This document shows, in pieces, positions 1 to 14,555 of a DNA stretch of 64,000 bases (positions within the stretch are counted from its first letter, which is position 1; each line of letters begins with the position of its first letter). Under the pieces are notes generated by a model, which was not told where the DNA came from, did no database searches, and saw only the letters and a list, made by a program, of their open reading frames with translations. Source of the stretch: Chaunax sp. Z400. Its lineage: Eukaryota > Chordata > Actinopteri > Lophiiformes > Chaunacidae. The translations under genes and the position numbers were made by a program. The stretch is taken from NCBI GenBank assembly GCA_037577475.1, contig CM075202.1, positions 24,262,729 through 24,326,728 on the forward strand. The letters are read 5' to 3'.

Positions 1-892
1 ACACACACACACACACACACAGCTGGAGTAAAAAACACACACACGCACATACAGCTGGAGTAAAAAACACACACACGCACACGCACACGCACACACAGCT
101 GGAGTAAAAAACACATACACGCACACGCACACACAGCTGGAGTAAAAAACACACACACACACGCGCACACAGCTGGAGTAAAAAACACACACACGCACAC
201 ACAGCTGGAGTAAAAAATACACACACAAGCACACACAGCTGGAGTAAAAAACACACACACACACACACAGCTGGAGTAAAAAACACACACACACGCACGC
301 ACACATAGCTGGAGTAAAAAACACACACACACGCACGCACACATAGCTGGAGTAAAAAACACACACACACACACACACAGCTGGAGTAAAAAACACACAC
401 ACGCACATACAGCTGGAGTAAAAAACACACACACGCACACGCACACACAGCTGGAGTAAAAAACACATACACGCACACGCACACGCACACACAGCTGGAG
501 TAAAAAACACACACACACACGCGCACACAGCTGGAGTAAAAAACACACACACACACGCGCACACAGCTGGAGTAAAAAACACACACACGCACACACAGCT
601 GGAGTAAAAAACACACACACGCAGACGCACACACAGCTGGAGTAAAAAACACACACACGCGCACACACAGCTGGAGTTAAAAACACACACACGAACACAC
701 AGCTGGAGTAAAAAACCCACACACGCACACACAGCTGGAGTAAAAAACACACACACGCACACACAGCTGGAGTAAAAAACACACACACGCACACACACAC
801 ACGCACACAGCTGGAGTAAAAAACACACACGCACACGCACACACAGCTGGAGTAAAAAACACACACACACGCACACACAGCTGGAGTAAAAA

Positions 893-926
<34 letters not shown>

Positions 927-2214
927 CTGGAGTAAAAAACACACACGCACACGCACACACAGCTGGAGTAAAAAACACACACACACGCACACACAGCTGG
1001 AGTAAAAAACACACACACACGCACACGCAGCTGGAGTAAAAAACACACACACGCACACACAGCTGGAGTAAAAAACACACAGACACACACACACACACAC
1101 GCACACAGCTGGAGTAAAAAACACACACGCACACGCACACACAGCTGGAGTAAAAAACACACACACACGCACACACAGCTGGAGTAAAAAACACGCACAC
1201 ACAGCTGGAGTAAAAAACACACACACGCACACACAGCTGAAGTAAAAAACACACACACGCACACACAGCTGGAGTAAAAAACACACACACGCGCACACAG
1301 CTGGAGTAAAAAACACACACACACACGCACACACAGCTGGAGTAAAAAACAAACACACTAACACGCACACGCACACACAGCTGGAGTAAAAAACACACAC
1401 ACGCACACGCACACACAGCTGGAGTAAAAAACACACACACGTACACGCACACAGCTGGAGTAAAAAACACACACACACACACGCACACGCACACACAGCT
1501 GGAGTAAAAAACACACACACGCACACACAGCTGGACTAAAAAACACACACACACACACGCACACACAGCTGGAGTAAAAAACACACACACACACGCACAC
1601 ACAGCTGGAGTAAAAAACACACACACGCACACACAGCTGGAGTAAAAAACACACACGCACACGCACACGCACACACAGCTGGAGTAAAAAACACACACAC
1701 ACACACACACAAACACACACCTGGAGTAAAGAACACACACACGCACACACAGCTGGAGTAAAAAACACACACACACACGCACACGCACACACAGCTGGAG
1801 TAAAAAACACACACACACACGCACACAAACACACACCTGGAGTAAAACACACACACACACACGCACACGCACACACAGCTGGAGTAAAAAACACACACAC
1901 GCACACACAGCTGGAGTAAAAAACACACACACGCACACACAGCTGGAGTAAAAAACACACACACGCGCACACACAGCTGGAGTAAGAAACACACACAAAC
2001 ACACACACGCACACACAGCTGGAGTAAAAAACACACACACACACGCACACACACACACAGCTGGAGTAAAAAACACACACACACACGCACACACAGCTCG
2101 AGTAAAAAACACACACACGCACACACAGCTGGAGTAAAAAACACACACACACGCACACACACACAACTGGAGTAAAAAACACACACACGCACACACACAC
2201 AGCTGGAGTAAAAA

Positions 2215-2248
<34 letters not shown>

Positions 2249-2388
2249 CTGGAGGAAAAAACACACACACACACACACACACGCGCACGCACGCACACAC
2301 AGCTGGAGTAAAAAACACACACACACGCACACACACACAGCTGGAGTAAAAAACACACACGCACATGCACACACAGCTGGAGTAAAAA

Positions 2389-2422
<34 letters not shown>

Positions 2423-5399
2423 CTGGAGTAAAAAACACAAACACGCACACACAGCTGGAGTAAAAAACACACACACGTACACACAGCTGGAGTAAAAAAC
2501 ACACACACACACGCACACGCACACACAGCTGGATTAAAACACACACACACACGCACACGCACACACAGCTGGAGTAAAAAACACACACACGCACACGCAC
2601 ACACAGCTGGAGTAAAAAACACACACGCACATACAGCTGGACTAAAAAACACACACACACACGCACACACAGCTGGAGTAAAAAACACACACACGCACAC
2701 ACAGCTGGAGTAAAAAACACACACACACACGCACACGCACACACAGCTGGAGTAAAAAACACACACACACGCACACAAACACACACCTGGAGTAAAGAAC
2801 ACACACACGCACATGCACACAAACACACAGCTGGAGTAAAAAACACACACGCACACACAACTGGAGTAAAAAACACACACACAGCTGGAGTAAAAAACAC
2901 ACACGCACACACAGCTGGAGTAAAAAACACACACACACACGCACACACAGCTGGAGTAAAAAACACACACACAGCTGGAGTAAAAAACACACACGCACAC
3001 ACAGCTGGAGTAAAAAACACACACACACGCACACAGCTGGAGTAAAAAACACACACACGCACACGCACACACAGCTGGAGTAAAAAACACACACACACGC
3101 ACACACAGCTGGAGTAAAAAACACACACACGCACACGCACACACAGCTGGAGTAAAAAACACACACACGCACACGCACACACAGCTGGAGTAAAAAACAC
3201 ACACACGCACACGCACACAAAGCTGGAGTAAAAAACACACGCACAAGCACACACAGCTGGAGTAAAAAACACACACGCGCACACACAGCTGGAGTAAAAA
3301 ACACACACACGCGCACACACAGCTGGAGTAAAAAACACACACACGCGCACACAGCTGGAGTAAAAATCACACACGCACACACAGCTGGAGTAAAAAACAC
3401 ACACACGCACACACAGCTGGAGTAAAAATCACACACGCACACACAGCTGGAGTAAAAAACACACACACACGCACACGCACACACAGCTGGAGTAAAAAAC
3501 ACACACGCACACGCACACACAGCTGGAGTAAAAAACACACACACGCACACGCACACAAAGCTGGAGTAGTAAACACAGACACGCACACGCACACACAGCT
3601 GGAGTAACAAACACACACACGCACACACAGCTGGAGTAAAAAACACACACACACGCACACACAGCTGGAGTAAAAAACACACACACACGCACACACACAC
3701 ACAGCTGGAGTAAAAAACACGCACACGCACACGCACACACAGCTGGAGTAAAAAACACACACACGCACACGCACACAAAGCTGGAGTAAAAAACACACGC
3801 ACAAGCACACACAGCTGGAGTAGTAAACACAGACACGCACACGCACACACAGCTGGAGTAACAAACACACACACGCACACACAGCTGGAGTAAAAAACAC
3901 ACACACAGCTGGAGTAACAAACACACACACGCACACACAGCTGGAGTAAAAAACACACACACGCACACACAGCTGGAGTAAAAAACACACACACAGCTGG
4001 AGTAAAAAACACACACACCCACACGCACACACAGCTGGAGTAAAAATCACACACACGCGCACACACAGCTGGAGTAAAAATCACACACACGCGCACACAC
4101 AGCTGGAGTAAAAAACACACACACACGCGCACACACAGCTGGAGTAAAAATCACACACACGCGCACACACAGCTGGAGTAAAAAACACACACACACGCGC
4201 ACACACAGCTGGAGTAAAACACACACACACGCGCACACACAGCTGGAGTAAAAATCACACACGCACACACAGCTGGAGTAAAAAACACAAACACACGCGC
4301 ACACATAGCTGGAGTAAAAGACAGACACACACGCACACGCACACAGCTGGAGTAAAAAACACACACACACGCGCACACAGCTGGAGTAAAAAACACACAC
4401 ACGCACACACAGCTGGAGTAAAAAACACACACACGCGCACACAGCTGGAGTAAAAAACACACATGCACACATAGCTGGAGTAGAAAACACACACACACGC
4501 GCACACACAGCTGGAGTAAAAAACACACACACGCACACGCACACACAGCTGGAGTAAAAAACACACACACACGCACTACACACACAGCTGGAGTAAAAAA
4601 CACACACACACGCACACGCACACACAACTGGAGTAAAAAACACACACACGCACACGCACACACAGCTGGAGTAAAAAACACACACACGCACACGCACACA
4701 CAGCTGGAGTAAAAAACACACACACGCACACGCACACAAAGCTGGAGTAAAAAACACACGCACAAGCACACAAAGCTGGAGTAGTAAACACAGACACGCA
4801 CACGCACACACAGCTGGAGTAACAAACACACACACGCACACACAGCTGGAGTAAAAAACACACACACGCACACACAGCTGGAGTAAAAAACACACACACA
4901 GCTGGAGTAAAAAACACACACACCCACACGCACACACAGCTGGAGTAAAAATCACACACACGCGCACACACAGCTGGAGTAAAAATCACACACACGCGCA
5001 CACAGCTGGAGTAAAAATCACACACACGCACACACAGCTGGAGTAAAAAACACACACACACACGCACACACAGCTGGAGTAAAACACACACACACACGCA
5101 CACACAGCTGGAGTAAAAAACACAAACACACGCGCACACACAGCTGGAGTAAAAGACACACAAACACGCACACGCACACAGCTGGAGTAAAAGACACACA
5201 AACACGCACACGCACACACAGCTGGAGTAAAAAACACACACACACGCGCACACACAGCTGGAGTAAAAAACACACACACACGCGCACACACAGCTGGAGT
5301 AAAAATCACACACACGCACACACAGCTGGAGTAAAAAACACACACACACGCGCACACACAGCTGGAGTAAAACACACACACACACGCACACACAGCTGG

Positions 5400-8300
5400 A
5401 GTAAAAATCACACACGCACACACAGCTGGAGTAAAAAACACAAACACACGCGCACACACAGCTGGAGTAAAAGACACACAAACACGCACACGCACACAGC
5501 TGGAGTAAAAAACACACACACACGCGCACACACAGCTGGAGTAAAAGACACACAAACACGCACACGCACACACAGCTGGAGTAAAAAACACACACACACG
5601 CGCACACGGCTGGAGTAAAAAACACACATGCACACATAGCTGGAGTAGAAAACACACACACGCGCACACACAGCTGGAGTAAAAAACACACACACGCACA
5701 CGCACACACAGCTGGAGTAAAAAACACACACACAGCTGTAGTAAAAAACACACACACCCACACGCACACACAGCTGGAGTAAAAAACACACACACACGCA
5801 CACAGCTGGAGTAAAAAACACACACACGCACACGCACACAGCTAGAGTAAAAAACACACACACGCACACGCACACAGCTAGAGTAAAAAACACACACACG
5901 CACACAGCTGGAGTAAAAAAACACACGCACACACAGCTGGAGTAAAAATCACACACACGCGCACACGCACACAGCTGGAGTAAAAAACACACACACACAC
6001 ACACAGCTGGAGTAAAAATCACACACACACGCACACAGCTGGAGTAAAAATCACACACACGCACACGCACACAGCTGGAGTATAAATCACACACGCACCT
6101 ACAGCTGGAGTAAAAAACACACACACGCACACACACACACAGCTGGAGTAAAAAACACACACGCACACACAGCTGGAGTAAAAAACACACACACGCACAC
6201 GCACACAGAGCTGGGGTAAAAAACACACACACGCACAAGCACACACAGCTGGAGTAAAAAACACACACACGCACACGCACACACAGCTGGAGTAAAAAAC
6301 ACACACACGCACACGCACACAGAGCTGGAGTAAAAAACACACACACGCACACGCACACAGAGCTGGGGTAAAAAACACACACACGCACACGCACACACAG
6401 CTGGAGTAAAAAACACACACACGCACACGCACACACAGCTGGAGTAAAAAACACACACACGCACACAGCTGGAGTAAAAAACACACACACGCACACAGCT
6501 GGAGTAAAAAACACACACACGCACACAGCTGGAGTAAAAAACACACACACGCACACAGCTGGAGTAAAAAAACACACACACGCACACAGCTGGAGTAAAA
6601 AACACACACACGCACACGCACACAGCTAGAGTAAAAAACACACACACGCACACAGCTGGAGTAAAAAAACACACGCACACACAGCTGGAGTAAAAATCAC
6701 ACACACGCGCACATGCACACAGCTGGAGTAAAAAACACACACACACACAGCTGGAGTAAAAATCACACACACGCACACAGCTGTAGTAAAAATCACACAC
6801 ACGCACACAGCTGGAGTATAAATCACACACGCACCTACAGCTGGAGTAAAAAACACACACACACAGCTGGAGTAAAAAACACACACGCACACACAGCTGG
6901 AGTAAAAAACACACACACGCACACGCACACAGAGCTGGGGTAAAAAACACACACACGCACACGCACACACAGCTGGAGTAAAAAACACACACACGCACAC
7001 GCACACAGAGCTGGAGTAAAAAACACACACACGCACACGCACACAAAGCTGGAGTAAAAAACACACACACGCACACGCACACAGAGCTGGGGTAAAAAAC
7101 ACACACACGCACACGCACACACAGCTGGAGTAAAAAACACACACACGCACACGCACACACAGCTGGAGTAAAAAACACACACACGCACACAGCTGGAGTG
7201 AAAAACACACACACGCACACAGCTGGAGTAAAAAACACACACACGCACACAGCTGGAGTAAAAAAACACACACACGCACACAGCTGGAGTAAAAAACACA
7301 GACACGCACACAGCTGGAGTAAAAAACACACACACGCACACAGCTGGAGTAAAAAAACACACACACGCGCACACAGCTGGAGTAAAACACACACGCGCAC
7401 ACAGCTGGAGTAAAACACACACACACGCACACACAGCTGGAGTAAAAATCACACACGCACACACAGCTGGAGTAAAAAACAGACACACGCACACAGCTGG
7501 AGTAAAAAACACACACACGCGCACGCAGCTGGAGTAAAAATCACACACGCACACACAGCTGGAGTAAAAAACACACACACACGCACACAGCTGGAGTAAA
7601 AAACACACACACGCGCACGCAGCTGGAGTAAAAATCACACACGCACACACAGCTGGAGTAAAAAACACACACACACGCACACACAGCTGGAGTAAAAATC
7701 ACACACGCACACACAGCTGGAGTAAAAAACAGACACACGCACACAGCTGGAGTAAAAAACACACACACGCGCACGCAGCTGGAGTAAAAATCACACACGC
7801 ACACACAGCTGGAGTAAAAAACACACACACACGCACACGCACACACAGCTGGAGTAAAAAACACACACACGCACACGCACACACAGCTGGAGTAAAAAAC
7901 ACACACACGCACATGCACACGCGCACACAGCTGGAGTAAAAAACACACACACGCACACGCACACAAAGCTGGAGTAAAAAACACACACACGCACAAGCAC
8001 ACACAGCTGGAGTAAAAAACACACACACGCACACACAGCTGGAGTAAAAATCACACACACGCACACGCACACAGCTGGAGTAAAAAACACAGACACGCAC
8101 AGAGCTGGAGTAAAAATCACCACACGCACACGCACACAGCTGGAGTAAAAAACACACACACGCACACGCACACGCACATACAGCTGGAGTAAAAAACACA
8201 CACACGCACACGCACACAGAGCTGGAGTAAAAAACACACACGCACACGCACACACAGCTGGAGTAAAAAACACACACACGCACACGCACACACAGCTGGA

Positions 8301-11300
8301 GTAAAAACACACACACGCACACACTCACACAGCTGGAGTAAAAACCCCACACACGCGCACGCACAGCTGGAGTAAAAAACACACACGCACACACAGCTGG
8401 AGTAAAAACACACACACACGCACACGCACACAGCTGGAGTAAAAAACACACACACACACGCACACACAGCTGGAGTAAAAACACACACACGCACACGCAC
8501 ACACAGCTGGAGTAAAAAACACACACACGCACAAGCACACACAGCTGGAGTAAAAAACACACACACGCACACACAGCTGGAGTAAAAATCACACACACGC
8601 ACACGCACACAGCTGGAGTAAAAAACACAGACACGCACAGAGCTGGAGTAAAAATCACCACACGCACACGCACACAGCTGGAGTAAAAAACACACACACG
8701 CACACGCACACGCACATACAGCTGGAGTAAAAAACACACACACGCACACGCACACAGAGCTGGAGTAAAAAACACACACGCACACGCACACACAGCTGGA
8801 GTAAAAAACACACACACGCACACGCACACACAGCTGGAGTAAAAACACACACACGCACACACTCACACAGCTGGAGTAAAAACCCCACACACGCGCACGC
8901 ACAGCTGGAGTAAAAAACACACACGCACACACAGCTGGAGTAAAAACACACACACACGCACACGCACACAGCTGGAGTAAAAAACACACACACACACGCA
9001 CACACAGCTGGAGTAAAAACACACACACGCACACGCACACACAGCTGGAGTAAAAAACACAGACACGCACACAAGCACACACAGCTGGAGTAAAAAACAC
9101 ACACACGCACACGCACACAGCTGGAGTAAAAAACACACACACGCACACACAGCTGGAGTAAAAAACACACACACGCGCACACACAGCTGGAGTAAAAAAC
9201 ACACACACACACACACACGCACACACAGCTGGAGTAAAAAACACACACACGCACACGCACACACAGCTGGAGTAAAAAACACACACACACGCACTACACA
9301 CACAGCTGGAGTAAAAAACACACACACACGCACACGCACACACAACTGGAGTAAAAAACACACACACGCACACGCACACACAGCTGGAGTAAAAAACACA
9401 CACACGCACACGCACACACAGCTGGAGTAAAAAACACACACACGCACACGCACACACAGCTGGAGTAAAAAATACACACACACGCACTACACACACAGCT
9501 GGAGTAAAAAACACACACACACGCACACGCACACACAGCTGGAGTAAAAAACACACACACGCACACACAGCTGGAGTAAAAATCACACACACGCACACGC
9601 ACACAGCTGGAGTAAAAAACACAGACACGCACAGAGCTGGAGTAAAAATCACCACACGCACACGCACACAGCTGGAGTAAAAAACACACACACGCACACG
9701 CACACGCACATACAGCTGGAGTAAAAAACACACACACGCACACGCACACAGAGCTGGAGTAAAAAACACACACGCACACGCACACACAGCTGGAGTAAAA
9801 AACACACACACGCACACGCACACACAGCTGGAGTAAAAACACACACACGCACACACTCACACAGCTGGAGTAAAAACCCCACACACGCGCACGCACAGCT
9901 GGAGTAAAAAACACACACGCACACACAGCTGGAGTAAAAACACACACACACGCACACGCACACAGCTGGAGTAAAAAACACACACACACACGCACACACA
10001 GCTGGAGTAAAAACACACACACGCACACGCACACACAGCTGGAGTAAAAAACACAGACACGCACACAAGCACACACAGCTGGAGTAAAAAACACACACAC
10101 GCACACGCACACAGCTGGAGTAAAAAACACACACACGCACACACAGCTGGAGTAAAAAACACACACACGCGCACACACAGCTGGAGTAAAAAACACACAC
10201 ACACACACACACGCACACACAGCTGGAGTAAAAAACACACACACGCACACGCACACACAGCTGGAGTAAAAAACACACACACACGCACTACACACACAGC
10301 TGGAGTAAAAAACACACACACACGCACACGCACACACAACTGGAGTAAAAAACACACACACGCACACGCACACACAGCTGGAGTAAAAAACACACACACG
10401 CACACGCACACACAGCTGGAGTAAAAAACACACACACGCACACGCACACACAGCTGGAGTAAAAAATACACACACACGCACTACACACACAGCTGGAGTA
10501 AAAAACACACACACACGCACACGCACACACAACTGGAGTAAAAAACACACACACGCACACGCACACACAGCTGGAGTAAAAAACACACACACGCACACGC
10601 ACACACAGCTGGAGTAAAAAACACACACACGCACACGCACACAAAGCTGGAGTAAAAAACACACGCACAAGCACACAAAGCTGGAGTAGTAAACACAGAC
10701 ACGCACACGCACACGCACACACAGCTGGAGTAACAAACACACACACGCACACACAGCTGGAGTAAAAAACACACACACGCACACACAGCTGGAGTAAAAA
10801 ACACACACACAGCTGGAGTAAAAAACACACACACCCACACGCACACACAGCTGGAGTAAAAATCACACACACGCGCACACACAGCTGGAGTAAAAAACAC
10901 ACGCACACACAGCTGGAGTAAAAATCACACACACGCGCACACACAGCTGGAGTAAAAAACACACACACACGCGCACACACAGCTGGAGTAAAAATCACAC
11001 ACACGCGCACACAGCTGGAGTAAAAATCACACACACGCACACACAGCTGGAGTAAAAAACACACACACACGCGCACACACAGCTGGAGTAAAACACACAC
11101 ACACACGCACACACAGCTGGAGTAAAAATCACACACGCACACACAGCTGGAGTAAAAAACACAAACACACGCGCACACACAGCTGGAGTAAAAGACACAC
11201 AAACACGCACACGCACACAGCTGGAGTAAAAAACACACACACGCGCACACACAGCTGGAGTAAAAGACACACAAACACGCACACGCACACACAGCTGGAG

Positions 11301-12850
11301 TAAAAAACACACACACACGCGCACACACAGCTGGAGTAAAAAACACACACACACGCGCACACACAGCTGGAGTAAAAATCACACACACGCACACACAGCT
11401 GGAGTAAAAAACACACACACACGCGCACACACAGCTGGAGTAAAACACACACACACACGCACACACAGCTGGAGTAAAAATCACACACGCACACACAGCT
11501 GGAGTAAAAAACACAAACACACGCGCACACAGCTGGAGTAAAAAACACACACACGCACACACAGCTGGAGTAAAACACACACACACACGCACACACAGCT
11601 GGAGTAAAAATCACACACGCACACACAGCTGGAGTAAAAGACACACAAACACGCACACGCACACAGCTGGAGTAAAAAACACACACACACGCGCACACAC
11701 AGCTGGAGTAAAAGACACACAAACACGCACACGCACACACAGCTGGAGTAAAAAACACACACACACGCGCACACGGCTGGAGTAAAAAACACACATGCAC
11801 ACATAGCTGGAGTAGAAAACACACACACACGCGCACACACAGCTGGAGTAAAAAACACACACACGCACACGCACACACAGCTGGAGTAAAAAACACACAC
11901 ACAGCTGTAGTAAAAAACACACACACCCACACGCACACACAGCTGGAGTAAAAAACACACACACGCACACGCACACACAGCTGGAGTAAAAAACACACAC
12001 ACGCACACGCACACAGCTAGAGTAAAAAACACACACACGCACACAGCTGGAGTAAAAAAACACACGCACACACAGCTGGAGTAAAAATCACACACACGCG
12101 CACACGCACACAGCTGGAGTAAAAAACACACACACACACACACACACAGCTGGAGTAAAAATCACACACACACGCACACAGCTGGAGTAAAAATCACACA
12201 CACGCACACGCACACAGCTGGAGTATAAATCACACACGCACCTACAGCTGGAGTAAAAAACACACACACGCACACACACACACAGCTGGAGTAAAAAACA
12301 CACACGCACACGCACACACAGCTGGAGTAAAAAACACACACACGCACACGCACACAGAGCTGGGGTAAAAAACACACACACGCACAAGCACACACAGCTG
12401 GAGTAAAAAACACACACACGCACACGCACGCACAGCTGGAGTAAAAAACACACACACGCACACGCACACAAAGCTGGAGTAAAAAACACACACACGCACA
12501 CGCACACAGAGCTGGGGTAAAAAACACACACACGCACACGCACACACAGCTGGAGTAAAAAACACACACACGCACACGCACACACAGCTGGAGTAAAAAA
12601 CACACACACGCACACAGCTGGAGTAAATAACACACACACGCACACAGCTGGAGTAAAAAACACACACACGCACACAGCTGGAGTAAAAAACACACACACG
12701 CACACAGCTGGAGTAAAAAAACACACACACGCACACAGCTGGAGTAAAAAAGACACACACGCACACGCACACGGCTAGAGTAAAAAACACACACACGCAC
12801 ACAGCTGGAGTAAAAAAACACACGCACACACAGCTGGAGTAAAAATCACA
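5400..12850 (+). repeat. Longer-range duplicated blocks inside array A (offset about 6.14 kb)
   Basis: The rare string TATAAATCACACACGCACCT occurs near 6081 and again near 12224, an offset of 6143 bp. The run of short units around 6460-6600 is mirrored near 12600-12740. About 1.3 kb (roughly 5400-6700 against 11540-12850) therefore appears to be a duplicated block, with small indels. Boundaries are approximate because they were judged by eye. Confidence 0.6.
8545..10530 (+). repeat. 994-bp higher-order tandem duplication inside array A
   Basis: Rare variants recur at a spacing of exactly 994 bp. The ATCACCACAC variant is at 8654 and 9648, the GCACTAC variant at 9484 and 10478, and the AATAC variant at 9471 and 10465. 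A partial copy of the same block begins 538 bp earlier, near 8116. This shows recent amplification of a block of about 30 units rather than single-unit slippage. Confidence 0.85.
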
Positions 12851-14433
12851 CACACACACACACAGCTGGAGTAAAAATCACACACGCACCTACAGCTGGA
12901 GTAAAAAACACACACACACAGCTGGAGTAAAAAAACACACGCACACACAGCTGGAGTAAAAATCACACACACGCGCACATGCACACAGCTGGAGTAAAAA
13001 ACACACACACACAGCTGGAGTAAAAAAACACACGCACACACAGCTGGAGTAAAAATCACACACACGCGCACATGCACACAGCTGGAGTAAAAAACACACA
13101 CACACACACACAGCTGGAGTAAAAAACACACACGCACACACAGCTGGAGTAAAAAACACACACACGCACACGCACACACAGCTGGAGTAAAAAACACACA
13201 CACGCACACAGCTGGAGTGAAAAACACACACACGCACACAGCTGGAGTAAAAAACACACACACGCACACAGCTGGAGTAAAAAAACACACACACGCACAC
13301 AGCTGGAGTAAAAAACACACACACGCACACAGCTGGAGTAAAAAACACACACACGCACACGCACACAGCTGGAGTAAAAAACACACACACGCACACACAG
13401 CTGGAGTAAAAAACACACACACGCGCACACACAGCTGGAGTAAAAAACACACACACACACACACACGCACACACAGCTGGAGTAAAAAACACACACACGC
13501 GCACACACAGCTGGAGTAAAAAACACACACACACACGCACACGCACACACAGCTGGAGTAAAAAACACACACATGCACACGCACACACAGCTGGAGTAAA
13601 AAACACACACACGCACACACACACACAGCTGGAGTAAAAAATACACACACGCACACACACACAGCTGGAGTAAAAAACACACACACACACACAGCTGGAG
13701 TAAAAAACACACACACGCACACACAGCTGGAGTAAAAAACACACACGCACACACAGCTGGAGTAAAAACACACACACACGCACAGCTGGAGTAAAAACAC
13801 ACACACACGCACACGCACACAGCTGGAGTAAAAAACACACACACACACACACACGCACACACAGCTGGAGTAAAAACACACACACACGTACACGCACACA
13901 GCTGGAGCAAAAAACACACACACACACGCACACACAGCTGGAGTAAAAACACACACACGCACACGCACACACAGCTGGAGTAAAAAACACAGACACGCAC
14001 ACAAGCACACACAGCTGGAGTAAAAAACACACACACGCACACGCACACACAGCTGGAGTAAAAAACACACACACGCACACACAGCTGGAGTAAAAAACAC
14101 ACACACACACACACGCGCACACACAGCTGGAGTAAAAAACACACACACACACGCACACGCACACACAGCTGGAGTAAAAAACACACACATGCACACGCAC
14201 ACACAGCTGGAGTAAAAAACACACACACGCACACACACACACAGCTGGAGTAAAAAACACACACACGCACACACACACAGCTGGAGTAAAAAACACACAC
14301 GCACACACACACACAGCTGGAGTAAAAAACACACACGCACACACACACACAGCTGGAGTAAAAAACACACACGCGCACACAGGTGGAGTAAAAACACACA
14401 CACGCACACACAGCTGGAGTAAAAAACACACAC

Positions 14434-14518
14434 GAAAACACACAAACACAAACACACAAACACACAAACACACAAACACACAAACACAAACACACAAACA
14501 CAAACACACAAAGACACA
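14434..14518 (+). repeat. CAAACACA microsatellite at the edge of array A
   Basis: The array decays into a run of CACAAACACAAACA units, ending about 37 bp before the splice acceptor of the first kinesin exon. Confidence 0.9.
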
Positions 14519-14555
14519 ATGATCTGTATCTCATCATCTTTCATCTGTATTATAG

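Larger units (their letters stand above)
1..14433 (+). repeat. Minisatellite array A (AGCTGGAGTAAAAAACAC + variable CA/CG run)
   Basis: Hundreds of head-to-tail units share a fixed core, AGCTGGAGTAAAAAACAC, followed by a variable tract of alternating CA with interspersed CG. Most units are about 25-45 bp. Variant cores recur (AAAAATCAC, AACTGGAG, GGACTAAAA, GCTAGAGT) and mark higher-order structure. Every unit contains a CAGCTG E-box-type hexamer. Long Cys/Val/Phe-rich open frames on the minus strand are artefacts of the repeat and are not annotated as genes. The left end lies outside the window. Confidence 0.97.

Noticed and set aside
677..14544. Many long minus-strand frames rich in Cys, Val and Phe
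   Set aside because: They are translations of the minisatellite in several frames at once, with only the repeat motif and no domain. They follow from the absence of stop codons in CA/GT-rich repeats.
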